Shown piece after piece: positions 21,226 to 30,089 of a DNA stretch of 64,000 nt. Source of the DNA: CAIWHR01 sp963779805 (GTDB lineage Bacteria; Pseudomonadota; Gammaproteobacteria; Burkholderiales; Casimicrobiaceae). The notes beneath the pieces are model-generated. The model was not told where the DNA came from. It did not search any database and worked only from the letters and a program-made list of their open reading frames with translations. The first letter of the stretch is position 1. Every line of letters starts with the position of its first letter. Location: positions 1 through 64,000 of the forward strand of contig CAVZZN010000006.1 in assembly GCA_963779805.1 (NCBI GenBank), written 5' to 3'. The position numbers and the translations under genes are program-made.

Positions 21226-22494
21226 ATGATCCGCTTCATCGATCGGCGCGAGAACGCCAAGGGCAGGAGCGCGGTGAACCGCCAGCGCTTCCTGCGCCGC
21301 TACAAGGCGCAGATCCAGGACGCGGTGAAGAAGATGGTCGGCGAGCGCAAGCTCGAGGACATGGAGCAGGGCGGCGAGGTGCGCATCCCGCGGCGCGACA
21401 TCTCCGAGCCGTCGTTCGGCTTCGGCCGCGGCGGCGACCGCGAGTTCGTCCTGCCCGGCAACAAGGAATACACCGCGGGCGACCGCATCCCGCGGCCGGA
21501 AGGCGGCGGGAGCGGCGGCAGCGGCAACCAGGGCGGCGAGGGCAACTCCGAGGACTCGTTCGTCTTCTCGCTGTCGCGCGAAGAGTTCATGCAGATCTTC
21601 TTCGACGAGCTCGAGCTGCCGAATCTGTCGCGCACGGAGCTCGGCCGCAGCGTGCAGAAGAAGAGCGTGCGCGCCGGCTACACCACCGACGGCGCGCCGG
21701 CGAACCTGTCGATCGCCCGCACGCTCACCCATTCGCTCGCGCGCCGCATCGCCTTGCGCGGCGGGCTCGACCGCGAGGCCGAGCGCGTGGAGGAAGAGTT
21801 TGCGATGGCACTCGCGCTGGGCGAGGCCGGCGAGGCCGCGAAGCTCTCGACCGAGCTCGAGCGCATCGGCCGGCGCCGCAATGCCCTGCCGTTCATCGAG
21901 GACTTCGACCTGCGCTATCGCAATCGCGTGAGCCGGCCCGAGCCCATCGCCCGCGCGGTGATGTTCTGCCTGATGGACGTCTCGGCGTCGATGGACGAGG
22001 ACAAGAAGGACCTCGCCAAGCGCTTCTTCACCCTCCTTTACCTCTTCCTCACGCGCAAGTACGAGGAGGTCGCCATCATCTTCGTGCGCCATACGGACGA
22101 CGCCGAGGAGGTGGACGAGGACACGTTCTTCCACGACACGCGCTCGGGCGGCACGGTCGTCTACTCGGCGCTGGAGCTTGCCGACAAGATCCGCGCGGAG
22201 CGCTACGCCTCGGGCTGGAACGTCTATGCGGCGCAGGCGTCCGACGGGGACGCGTTCGGCGCCGATCCGGCGAGGAGCGCCCGCTTCCTGCGCGAGAACC
22301 TGCTGCCGTCGATGCGCTACTACGCGTACCTCGAGCTCGGCGATGCCTCCGGCTACGGCCGGCCGTCGAGCCTGTGGGCGGAATACGAGCGCGTCGCGGA
22401 GACGGAGCGCAACTTCGCGATGCGCCGGGCGGTGTCGCGCGACGAGATCTATCCGGTCTTCCGCGATCTCTTCAAGAAAGAGGCGACGCAATGA
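21226..22494 (+). CDS. yeaH: YeaH/DUF444 family protein
   Basis: A 422-residue protein starting MIRFIDRRENAKGRSAVNRQRFL, the family's invariant opening. A Gly/Ser-rich linker (GGGSGGSGNQGGEGNSEDS) occurs near residue 90, and the C-terminal half has a von Willebrand-A-like fold with the metal site DVSASMDE (about residue 250). The partner is PrkA; YeaG and YeaH are co-regulated in enterobacteria. It lies 30 bases after prkA and overlaps spoVR by four bases (ATGA). Confidence 0.92.
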   Translation: MIRFIDRRENAKGRSAVNRQRFLRRYKAQIQDAVKKMVGERKLEDMEQGGEVRIPRRDISEPSFGFGRGGDREFVLPGNKEYTAGDRIPRPEGGGSGGSGNQGGEGNSEDSFVFSLSREEFMQIFFDELELPNLSRTELGRSVQKKSVRAGYTTDGAPANLSIARTLTHSLARRIALRGGLDREAERVEEEFAMALALGEAGEAAKLSTELERIGRRRNALPFIEDFDLRYRNRVSRPEPIARAVMFCLMDVSASMDEDKKDLAKRFFTLLYLFLTRKYEEVAIIFVRHTDDAEEVDEDTFFHDTRSGGTVVYSALELADKIRAERYASGWNVYAAQASDGDAFGADPARSARFLRENLLPSMRYYAYLELGDASGYGRPSSLWAEYERVAETERNFAMRRAVSRDEIYPVFRDLFKKEATQ

Positions 22495-24146
22495 CCACGC
22501 CGATCTCCCACGGCGGCGACTGGGACTTCGATCTCCTCGATCGCTACCAGCGCGCGATCGCGGAGGTCGCGACCGAGTTCAAGCTCGACACCTACCCGAA
22601 CCAGATCGAGATCATCACCTCCGAGCAGATGCTCGACGCGTACGCCAGCACCGGCTTGCCCGTGGGCTATCCGCACTGGTCGTACGGCAAGGAGTTCATC
22701 CGCAACGAGCAGGCGTACCGCCGCGGCATGCAGGGGCTCGCCTACGAGATCGTCATCAACTCGAGCCCGTGCATCGCCTACCTCATGGAGGAGAACACGG
22801 TCACCACGCAGGCCCTGGTGATGGCGCACGCGTGCTACGGCCACAACTCGTTCTTCAAGGGCAACCACCTCTTCCGGCAGTGGACCGATGCCGAGTCCAT
22901 CATCGATTACCTCGTGTTCGCGCGGCGCTACGTCATGCTCTGCGAGGAGCGCTACGGGCCCGATGCCGTCGAGGCCGTGATCGATGCCTGCCACGCCCTC
23001 ATGCCGCACGGCGTGGACCGCTACCGGCGGCCGCCGCCGCTCACGCTGCGGGCCGAGACGGCGCGCCTCGCCGAGCGCGAGGCGCACCGCGAGCGCAGCT
23101 TCAACGACCTCTGGCGCACGCTGCCGGAGGCGCCCGAGACGGTGGAGCGCAAGGGCACGTCGGACCGCTTCCCGGCCGAGCCGCACGAGAACATCCTGTA
23201 CTTCGTCGAGAAGCACTCGCCGAAGCTCGAGCCCTGGCAGCGCGAGATCGTGCGCATCGTGCGCAAGCTCGCGCAGTACTTCCATCCGCAGGGCCAGACC
23301 AAGGTGATGAACGAGGGCTGGGCCACGTTCTGGCACTACACGATCCTCAACCGCCTGCACGAGAAGGGCCTCGTCGACGACGGCTTCATGTTCGAGTTCC
23401 TGAAGAGCCACACCAACGTGGTCGCCCAGCCGCACTTCGATTCGCCCGCGTACGGCGGCCTCAATCCGTACGCGCTCGGGTTCGCGATGTTCTCGGACCT
23501 GCGCCGCGTCTGCGAACGCCCGGACGCCGAGGACCGCGCGTGGTTCCCGCAGCTCGCCGGCACCGACTGGAACGCATCGCTCGACTTCGCGATGCGCAAC
23601 TTCAAGGACGAGTCCTTCATCGGCCAGTACCTTTCGCCGCGCCTCATCCGCGAGTTCCGGCTGTTCGCGATCGCCGACCATTCGGACGAGGACGACCTCG
23701 TGGTCGACAGCATCCACGACGAGCGCGGCTATCGCCGCGTGCGGAAGCTCCTGTCGCAGCAGCACGCGCAGGAGATGCGGGTGCCCGACGTGCAGGTCAT
23801 GCACTTCGATCGCGACGGCGATCGCTCGCTCACGCTGCGCTACCAGCGCCGGCGCGGGCGTCCGCTCGCCGAGGCGGCGAACGAGGTGGTCAAGCACCTG
23901 CGGCAGCTCTGGGGCTTCACGGTCCGGCTGGAGACGTGGGAAGACGAATCGCGCGTCGGCAACGTCGTGGCTGGGCGCCGGGCCGCCCCAGCGCGAATAC
24001 CGGAGTGCGCAGCACGAAGGTTCCATGAGCCGAGGCAAATCCGTAACCCGAGGGTCGTGCCGAAGCCCGCGCAGCATCGCCCCCGACGCGCGGTCGGGCG
24101 CGCGCGCGGTGCGGCGCAGTCATCGCAGCCCTGCTCGCGCGCGTAG
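22491..24146 (+). CDS. spoVR: SpoVR family protein with unusual C-terminal extension
   Basis: The YcgB/SpoVR family is clear from NEGWATFWHYTILNRLHEKG, FLKSHTNVVAQPHFD and NPYALGFAMFSDLRRVCE. Typical members end soon after the VVKHLRQLWGFTVRLE segment, at about 490-510 residues. Here the open frame runs to 551 residues, with the last 55 (Arg/Pro-rich) read through repeat copy 1 at 23981-24024. The true stop has probably been lost by a nearby indel, or the repeat inserted over the gene end. It is co-translated with yeaH (ATGA overlap). Its biochemical role is unknown. Confidence 0.88.
   Translation: MTTPISHGGDWDFDLLDRYQRAIAEVATEFKLDTYPNQIEIITSEQMLDAYASTGLPVGYPHWSYGKEFIRNEQAYRRGMQGLAYEIVINSSPCIAYLMEENTVTTQALVMAHACYGHNSFFKGNHLFRQWTDAESIIDYLVFARRYVMLCEERYGPDAVEAVIDACHALMPHGVDRYRRPPPLTLRAETARLAEREAHRERSFNDLWRTLPEAPETVERKGTSDRFPAEPHENILYFVEKHSPKLEPWQREIVRIVRKLAQYFHPQGQTKVMNEGWATFWHYTILNRLHEKGLVDDGFMFEFLKSHTNVVAQPHFDSPAYGGLNPYALGFAMFSDLRRVCERPDAEDRAWFPQLAGTDWNASLDFAMRNFKDESFIGQYLSPRLIREFRLFAIADHSDEDDLVVDSIHDERGYRRVRKLLSQQHAQEMRVPDVQVMHFDRDGDRSLTLRYQRRRGRPLAEAANEVVKHLRQLWGFTVRLETWEDESRVGNVVAGRRAAPARIPECAARRFHEPRQIRNPRVVPKPAQHRPRRAVGRARGAAQSSQPCSRA
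23981..24024 (+). repeat. GRPKGEYRSAQHEG element, copy 1
   Basis: Matches copies 2 and 3 from GGGCCGCCCC to the start codon at 24025, but hairpin 1 is damaged (one base lost and one changed in the CAAGGG part). Hairpin 2 (GTGC-GCA-GCAC) is intact. The EYRSAQHEG codons are in frame with ATG 24025. Confidence 0.75.
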
Positions 24147-24414
24147 CACACGCGCCGTGCTTGCCGCGCGCGCGCAACGATGGAATCATGGCCGCGCCGT
24201 GGCCCCCGCTTCCACCCGCTCCCTCGCTTCGAGCCTCGTCGGCATCGTGCTCGCCGGTGTCGCGGGCGCGCTCGCGGGCTGGGCCGTGGTCGCAGCGCTC
24301 GGTTGGTCCGGACTGCCCGCCGCGCTCCTCGGCGTGCCGATCGCGATGGTCGTCGCCACGGCCGCGTTCACCGGATGGGTCACGGTGCTGAAAGTCGTAG
24401 GGTCGCGGCCATGA
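24025..24414 (+). CDS. small membrane protein of unknown function
   Basis: A 129-residue frame from the ATG that ends repeat copy 1. The first 58 residues are basic and low in complexity. The real protein may start at GTG 24199 (72 residues), giving two predicted membrane helices: LVGIVLAGVAGALAGWAVVAALG and the region from ALLGVPIAMVVATAAFTGWVTVL. The stop is inside the ATGA that starts repeat copy 2, so it is tightly coupled to the hydratase-like gene. No family recognised. Confidence 0.5.
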   Translation: MSRGKSVTRGSCRSPRSIAPDARSGARAVRRSHRSPARARSTRAVLAARAQRWNHGRAVAPASTRSLASSLVGIVLAGVAGALAGWAVVAALGWSGLPAALLGVPIAMVVATAAFTGWVTVLKVVGSRP

Positions 24415-24421
24415 GCGCGCA

Positions 24422-24470
24422 GGGCCGCCCCAAGGGCGAGTACCGGAGTGCGCAGCACGAAGGTAGTCCA
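24422..24470 (+). repeat. GRPKGEYRSAQHEG element, copy 2
   Basis: Both mini-hairpins are intact: CGCCC-CAA-GGGCG, then GTGC-GCA-GCAC about ten bases on. A GAAGG ribosome-binding-site-like sequence follows, then ATG 24471. An upstream in-frame ATG (24411) would translate the whole element as GRPKGEYRSAQHEG. Confidence 0.82.
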
Positions 24471-25302
24471 ATGAGCGCGTCCCAGGGCGCGAATGAGGAG
24501 AGCGCGATCGCGCAACGCCTGATCCAGGCCTACGACCGCGCCGAGCAGATCGCACCGATCACCGCGGGTGAGGCCGGCTTCGACGTCGCCGCCGCGTACC
24601 GCGTGCTTGCGCGGATCGAGCGCATGCGCATCGCGCAGGGCTGGGTTCCGGTAGGGCGCAAGATCGGGTTCACCAACACCACGATCTGGGAGCGCTACGG
24701 CGTGTTCCAGCCGATGTGGGCGCACACGTGGGCGCACACGGTGCACGATGCGCAGGACGGCGTCGCGGTGCTGCCGCCTCGCGGGCATCGTGCAGCCGCG
24801 GATCGAGCCGGAGATCGTGTTCGGCCTCGGCGCACGCGTACCGGCGACGCAAGACCCGCGCGAGGCGCTCGCGTGCGTCGCGTGGATCGCGCCGGGCTTC
24901 GAGATCGTGCAGAGCCACTTTCCCGACTGGCGCTTCAAGGCGGCGGACTGCACCGCCGCGTTCGGTCTGCACGGCGCGCTGGTCGTGGGCACGCGCGTGC
25001 CGGTCGACGACGGGACGCGCGCGCGCCTCGCGGAGCTCCTGCCGCGGTTCGCCCTCGAGCTCTCGAAGGGCGGGAAGGTCGTCGATCGCGGCGTGGGATC
25101 CAACGTGCTCGGCGGGCCCGCGCACGCGCTGGCCTACCTCGCGCGGGTGCTCGCGACGCAGCCCGACGCCCCGCCGCTCGCCGCGGGCGAGATCGTGACG
25201 ACGGGCACCATCAGCGACGCGTGGCCCGTCGCCCCGGGCGAGACGTGGCATAGCGACTACGGCGAGCTTCCCGTTGCGGGCCTCACGCTGACGTTCGCGT
25301 AG
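24471..25302 (+). CDS. fumarylacetoacetate hydrolase-superfamily hydratase, frameshifted
   Basis: Resembles 2-oxopent-4-enoate hydratase and 4-oxalocrotonate decarboxylase (MhpD type). Residues VPVGRKIGFTNTTIWERYGV and, after a +1 shift near 24777-24778 (CC), LAGIVQPRIEPEIVFGLGARV carry the metal-binding Glu pair. The C-terminus GEIVTTGTISDAWPVAPGETWHSDYG is the family's last motif. The restored protein is about 276 residues. It would act in a meta-cleavage pathway, but none of its usual partners are near. Start choice lies between ATG 24471 and ATG 24411, which includes the repeat peptide. Confidence 0.75.
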
Positions 25303-25415
25303 GCGCGCCGCCGGCGCCCGGCGCGCCATGCCTCATAATGTGGCCCGCGCGCCGGCGCGGGAGCACGCGGCAGGCGTCTCGTGTCGTTGCGCGCCCGGCA
25401 CCGCACCGCAATCCC

Positions 25416-25775
25416 ATGGCTTCGCTAGTCTCCCTTTATCCCGCGCTCACCTGCGCCGCGCTGCTCGTCGCCTCGAATGTCTTCATGACGTTCGCGTGGT
25501 ACGGGCATCTGAAGCACGTGCACAGCTGGCCGTGGTACACGGCGGCCGTGATCTCGTGGGGCATCGCTCTCTTCGAATACCTGCTCCAGGTTCCGGCCAA
25601 CCGGATCGGCTTCGGCGTGATGTCGCTGCCCCAGCTCAAGATCATGCAGGAAGTGATCACCCTGTCGGTGTTCGTCCCGTTCGCGATGATCTACATGGGA
25701 CAGCCGATCAAGCTCGACTACCTCTGGGCCGGGCTGTGCCTGCTCGGCGCCGTGTACTTCATCTTCCGAAGCTGA
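25416..25775 (+). CDS. DMT-family protein (DUF486)
   Basis: A 119-residue protein with four membrane helices (ALTCAALLVASNVFMTFAWY, AAVISWGIALFEYLLQVPAN, EVITLSVFVPFAMIYMGQPI, LWAGLCLLGAVYFIF). The signature WYGHLK and the QLKIMQEVITL motif mark it as DUF486, a small multidrug-resistance-like membrane family of unknown substrate. The ATG at 25416 is chosen over the longer frame because the added residues are Arg-rich. The MFS gene begins only five bases after its stop. Confidence 0.8.
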   Translation: MASLVSLYPALTCAALLVASNVFMTFAWYGHLKHVHSWPWYTAAVISWGIALFEYLLQVPANRIGFGVMSLPQLKIMQEVITLSVFVPFAMIYMGQPIKLDYLWAGLCLLGAVYFIFRS

Positions 25776-25779
25776 GTCC

Positions 25780-27024
25780 TTGCCGCACCGTCCCGTGAGC
25801 TTCAGCCGCGTGTACCTGCCGTTCGCCGCCGGGTACCTGCTGTCGTACATGTTCCGCAGCGCCACGGCCGTGATCTCGCCGGAGCTCACGCGCGAGCTCG
25901 CGTTGTCGCCGGCGGCGCTCGGACTGCTCACGAGCGGTTACTTCCTCGCCTTCGGGGCGATGCAGCTGCCCGCGGGCATGCTGCTCGACCGCTACGGTCC
26001 GCGCCGGGTCGAGCCGGCCCTGCTCGTCGTCGCGGGCGCCGGGGCGCTCGCGTTCGCGCTCGCGGGCGGCGAGACCGGCCTGCTGCTGGCGCGCGCGCTG
26101 ATCGGCGCCGGCACGGCGACGTGCCTGATGGCGCCGCTCAAGGGCATCGCGACGTGGTACGGCGCGGAGCGCCAGGCTTCGCTCTCGGGATGGATGATGG
26201 TCGCGGGCGGCGTCGGTGCGCTGCTCGTGACGGCGCCGCTCGAATTCGCCCTGCGTTTCATCACGTGGCGCACGGTCTTCGTCGCGCTCGCGCTCGCGTG
26301 CTTCGCCGTGGCAGTCCTCATCTGGCAGCGCGTGCCGGACACGGCCCGGCCGCGCCAGGCGCCGGGGTTCGCGGCGCAGTGGCAGGTGGTCTGGCGCGTG
26401 TTCGCGACGCCGCGGTTCTGGTGGATCGCGCCGCTCGCGGGCTGCGCGATGGGATCCTTCGCCGCCGTGCAGGGCCTGTGGTCCGTGCCGTGGCTGATGG
26501 AGGTGCAGGGCTTCGATCGCGCGAACGCCGCGCGGCACCTGCTGGCGATGACCTTCGTGACGCTGACCGGCTACGTGCTGATCGGGGCGCTCGCGACGCG
26601 GCTCCTGCAGCGCGGAATCGGGACGAGGCATCTGTTCGCGACCGGCTTCGCGCTCAACATCCTGGGCTTCGCGGCGATCGTCGGCGAGCTTCCGGGAAGC
26701 TACGCGTGGTGGGGCCTGTACGGCCTCGGCGCCTCGGTGAACGTGCTGGGATTCACGGTGCTCAACGAGGGGTTTGCGCACGAGCTCGCCGGGCGTGCGA
26801 ACACGGCGCTCAACCTGCTGATGTTCGTGGGCAGCTTCCTTTCGCAATGGGGCATCGGCCTCGTGGTCGAGCTCTCGCGCCGCGAGTTCGGTCTCGACAC
26901 GGCGGGCGGCCTGCGCATCGCATTCGCGATCGTGCTCGCGCTCGACGTCGTCGCGTTCGCGTGGTTCGTGCTGGGGTGGCGACACCACGTGCGGCATCGT
27001 CCCGCGCTCACCCCCGCAGGCTGA
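25780..27024 (+). CDS. MFS transporter
   Basis: A 414-residue, 12-helix major facilitator protein with the loop 2-3 motif GMLLDRYGPRRVEP and PLKGIATWYGAERQASLSGWMM in the central part. It resembles sugar-phosphate or nitrate/cyanate-type antiporters, but the substrate is not predictable. The start is TTG 25780 (or GTG 25795); no ATG lies nearby. It follows the DUF486 gene with almost no gap and precedes mpl by a few bases, so the three may be one transcript. Confidence 0.8.
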   Translation: MPHRPVSFSRVYLPFAAGYLLSYMFRSATAVISPELTRELALSPAALGLLTSGYFLAFGAMQLPAGMLLDRYGPRRVEPALLVVAGAGALAFALAGGETGLLLARALIGAGTATCLMAPLKGIATWYGAERQASLSGWMMVAGGVGALLVTAPLEFALRFITWRTVFVALALACFAVAVLIWQRVPDTARPRQAPGFAAQWQVVWRVFATPRFWWIAPLAGCAMGSFAAVQGLWSVPWLMEVQGFDRANAARHLLAMTFVTLTGYVLIGALATRLLQRGIGTRHLFATGFALNILGFAAIVGELPGSYAWWGLYGLGASVNVLGFTVLNEGFAHELAGRANTALNLLMFVGSFLSQWGIGLVVELSRREFGLDTAGGLRIAFAIVLALDVVAFAWFVLGWRHHVRHRPALTPAG

Positions 27025-27028
27025 CATC

Positions 27029-28424
27029 GTGCATCTCCACATCCTCGGAATCTGCGGCACGTTCATGGGCGGGATCGCGGCCATCGCCAAGGCCGCCGGG
27101 CACACCGTGAGCGGCTGCGACGCCAATGTCTATCCGCCCATGAGCACGCAGCTCTCGGCGCTCGGCATCACGCTCACCGAAGGCTGGGACCCGGCGCAGC
27201 TCGACACCGTCGCGCGCGATGCCGACATGTTCGTGGTGGGCAACGTGGTGTCGCGCGGCAATCCGCTGATGGAAGCCGTGCTCGACGCCGGCCGGCCGTA
27301 TGTCTCCGGACCGCAGTGGCTCTACGAGCACGTGCTGCACGGCAAATGGGTGCTCGCGGTGGCGGGCACGCACGGCAAGACGACCACGACGTCGATGCTT
27401 GCGTGGATCCTGGAGCACGCGGGCCTCGCGCCGGGATTCCTGATCGGCGGCGTGCCGGTGGATTTCGGGATTTCGGCGCGGCTCGCCGGCGCGACGCAAA
27501 GCCCGTTCTTCGTGATCGAGGCGGACGAGTACGACACGGCGTTCTTCGACAAGCGATCGAAGTTCGTGCATTACCGGCCGCGCACCGCGATCCTCAACAA
27601 CCTCGAGTACGACCACGCCGACATCTTTCCCGACGTCGGCGCCATCGAGACGCAGTTCCACCATCTCGTGCGCACGGTGCCGCGGCAGGGGCGCCTCGTC
27701 GTCAATGCGCGAGGAGGCGAGCCTTGCGCGCGTGCTCGAGCGCGGCGTGTGGAGCGAGGTCGAGCGCTTCGCGTTCGCGGATGCGCAAGGCGGTGCCGAC
27801 TGGACCATCGCTGCCGACGGCACGGTGGCCCTGCGCGGCGAGCGGCAGGGCGAGCTGCGTTTCGGCGAAGCGGGACGCCACAATCAGCTCAATGCCCTGG
27901 CGGCGATCGCGGCGGCACGGCACGCCGGCGTGCCGGTGACGCGCAGCCTCGAGGCGCTGGCGGCGTTCCGGGGCGTGAAGCGCCGGCTGGAAACGCGCGG
28001 TGTCGCCGACGGCGTCACCGTGTACGACGACTTCGCGCATCATCCGACGGCGATCGCGACCACCCTCGACGGCCTGCGCCGGCGCATCCGCGGCGGCCGC
28101 GTGATCGCCGTGCTCGAGCCGCGCTCGAACACGATGAAGCTCGGCGCGGTCAAGGATGCGCTGCCGGGCAGCCTCGCCGCCGCGGACCAGGTGTTCTGTT
28201 ATGCGTCGAATCTGGGGTGGGACGTGCAGGCTGCGCTGGCGCCCCTGGGTGGGCGCGCAACTGTGCTCGACGACCTCGAGCGCGTGGTCGACGGCGTCGT
28301 CGCCGCCGCGAATCCGGGCGATCACGTGCTGGTGATGAGCAACGGCGGCTTCGGCGGCATCCACCAGAAGCTGCTCGATCGCCTCGCCGCGCGAGCCCGC
28401 GCCCCAACCCGTTACTCAGAGTAA
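27029..28424 (+). CDS. mpl: UDP-MurNAc:L-Ala-gamma-D-Glu-meso-DAP ligase, frameshifted
   Basis: Murein-peptide recycling ligase. The N-terminal LGICGTFMGGIAAIAKAAGH is Mpl-specific, GTHGKTTTTSML is the ATP P-loop (about residue 113), and EADEYDTAFFDKRSKFVHY follows. Near 27707 the frame moves by +1 to EEASLARVLERGVWSEVERF and the C-terminal domain YDDFAHHPTAIATTLDGLR. The protein ends RYSE, the last codons and stop being part of the palindromic repeat at 28412. One inserted or two lost bases in GCGCG explain the shift. Confidence 0.88.
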
Positions 28425-28450
28425 GTACTCAGAGTCGTTACTCCGAGTAA
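28412..28450. repeat. three tandem 13-bp palindromes
   Basis: Units TTACTCAGAGTAA (28412-28424), GTACTCAGAGTCG (28425-28437) and TTACTCCGAGTAA (28438-28450) abut exactly. The first unit contains the stop codon of mpl. Located between two same-direction genes. Confidence 0.85.
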
Positions 28451-28483
28451 GGGGGCGGAGTCGGCTTCGGAGGCTTCTGGCGC

Positions 28484-29056
28484 ATGACGATCGTCTATCT
28501 CCACGGCCTCAACTCCTCCCCGAGCACGATCAAGGGGCGTCTCGTGGCGGAGGCGGTCGCGGCGTTGCCGAATCCGCCGGTGTTCCACCTGCCGCAGCTG
28601 CATCACGAGCCCGCGCGTGCGATGGCCGACGTGGCGCAGTGGGTCGACCGCAACGTGCGCGCGGGCGATGCGCTCGCGTTCATCGGCAGCTCGCTCGGCG
28701 GGTTCTACGCGACGCATCTGGCGGAGCGCTACGGCGCGCGCGCGGTGGTGATCAATCCGGCGGTGCGTCCGTACGCTTCGCTGGAATCCTTCCTCGGGCC
28801 GCAGCGCAACCTGCACACGGGCGAGCCGTGGACGCTCACCCGGGAGCATCTCGCGCAGCTGGAGGCGTTGCGCGTGCGGCAGATCACCCGGCCCGAGCGC
28901 TACTTCCTGCTCGTGCGCAGCGGCGACGAGCTCCTCGACTGGCGTGAAGCGGTCGCGTACTACGCGGGCGCGTGGCAGTACGTCGCCGGCGGCGGCGATC
29001 ACGGCTGGGCGGACTTCGCGGCCGAGATTCCGTCGGTGCTGCGCTTCGCGCTCTAG
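28484..29056 (+). CDS. YqiA-like alpha/beta-hydrolase esterase
   Basis: A 190-residue hydrolase. The nucleophile elbow is GSSLGGF (Ser near residue 69); the oxyanion region is YLHGLNSSPSTIKG, and a late GGGDHGWADF supplies the His. It matches the short YqiA/UPF0227 esterases. Natural substrate unknown. It often sits after mpl in betaproteobacteria, though without a metabolic link that I know of. Confidence 0.85.
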   Translation: MTIVYLHGLNSSPSTIKGRLVAEAVAALPNPPVFHLPQLHHEPARAMADVAQWVDRNVRAGDALAFIGSSLGGFYATHLAERYGARAVVINPAVRPYASLESFLGPQRNLHTGEPWTLTREHLAQLEALRVRQITRPERYFLLVRSGDELLDWREAVAYYAGAWQYVAGGGDHGWADFAAEIPSVLRFAL

Positions 29057-29154
29057 AAACGGTCACCCTTGCGCCCGCGTCTGCTCGGGGCTACCCCGGA
29101 GGTGCGCGTCGCGCCGGCCTTGTATTGGCCCATGTCCGCCACTAGCATTGGGCC

Positions 29155-30048
29155 ATGGCCAAGCCCTCCCTCGCCGGCAAGCTCGTCGTCGCGATCTCCT
29201 CGCGCGCGCTGTTCGACCTGGCGGAGAGCCACCGCATCTACACCGAGCTCGGCGTTGCCGCGTATCACCGCTACCAGATCGAGCACGAGAACGAGATCCT
29301 CGAGCCCGGGCCGGCGTTTCCCCTGGTGCAGAAGCTCCTGCGCCTGAATCGTCCCGACAAGCAGTACGTCGAAGTCATCCTGCTCTCGCGCAACAGCGCC
29401 GATACGGGGCTGCGCGTATTCAACGCGATCAAGCACTACGGCCTCGACATCACGCGCGCGGCGTTCACCAAGGGCGAGCCGACGTCGCGCTACGTGCCGG
29501 CGTTCGGCGCGCACCTGTTCCTGTCCGCCGACACGGGCGACGTGAAGCGCGCGCTGGAGGACGGCTACGCTGCGGCCACGATCTTCCCCAGCATCTTCCG
29601 CAACGAGACCGACGAGCTGCGCATCGCCTTCGACGGGGACGCCGTGCTCTTCTCGGACGAGGCGGAGCGCGTCTATCAGAGCAAGGGGCTCGACGCCTTC
29701 GCCCGCAGCGAAACGGATGCGGCGCTGCAGCCGCTGTCGGGCGGACCGTTCAAGGAGTTCCTCGCCGGCCTGCATCGCATCCAGTCGGATTTCGCGGAGG
29801 ACGCGAGCCCGATTCGCACCGCGCTCGTGACCGCCCGCAGCGCGCCGGCGCACGAGCGCGTGATCCGCACGCTGCGCGCGTGGAACATCCGGATCGACGA
29901 GGCGCTTTTCCTGGGCGGCCTCGACAAGGGCGAGTTCCTGCGCGCGTTCGGCGCCGACATCTTCTTCGACGACCAGCGCACGCACGTCGAGTCCGCGCTG
30001 AAGCACGTCGCGGCGTGCCACGTGCCGCACGGCGTCGTGAACGAGTAA
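29155..30048 (+). CDS. cytosolic 5'-nucleotidase family protein
   Basis: A 297-residue protein with the family signature AISSRALFDLAESHRIY near the start, VEVILLSRNSADTGLRVFNAI, then RAAFTKGEPTSRY and a final AFGADIFFDDQRTHVE. It looks like the cytosolic 5'-nucleotidase I-type family present sporadically in bacteria, and should dephosphorylate nucleoside monophosphates with Mg. ATG 29155 is the start. It converges with the aldo-keto reductase, five bases before a palindromic repeat. Confidence 0.82.
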   Translation: MAKPSLAGKLVVAISSRALFDLAESHRIYTELGVAAYHRYQIEHENEILEPGPAFPLVQKLLRLNRPDKQYVEVILLSRNSADTGLRVFNAIKHYGLDITRAAFTKGEPTSRYVPAFGAHLFLSADTGDVKRALEDGYAAATIFPSIFRNETDELRIAFDGDAVLFSDEAERVYQSKGLDAFARSETDAALQPLSGGPFKEFLAGLHRIQSDFAEDASPIRTALVTARSAPAHERVIRTLRAWNIRIDEALFLGGLDKGEFLRAFGADIFFDDQRTHVESALKHVAACHVPHGVVNE

Positions 30049-30053
30049 CCCCA

Positions 30054-30089
30054 CCCCGTTACTCGGAGTAATTACTCTGAGTAACGGGG
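30054..30089. repeat. 36-bp palindrome, two 13-bp units
   Basis: CCCCG, then TTACTCGGAGTAA (30059-30071), TTACTCTGAGTAA (30072-30084) and CGGGG. Nearly perfect dyad, one mismatch. It lies between convergent genes, and the left unit supplies the stop codon of the aldo-keto reductase on the minus strand. Confidence 0.87.

Noticed and set aside
19069..22491. 1140-residue minus-strand frame opposite prkA and yeaH
   Set aside because: Shadow frame created by codon bias; both plus-strand genes are unmistakable.
24422..24470. mini-ykkC-type RNA at the repeat element
   Set aside because: Two small hairpins are present, but the ACGR-type loops that define mini-ykkC are not.
28412..28450. CRISPR repeats at the 13-bp tandem palindromes
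   Set aside because: Units abut without spacers and are self-complementary; there are no cas genes.
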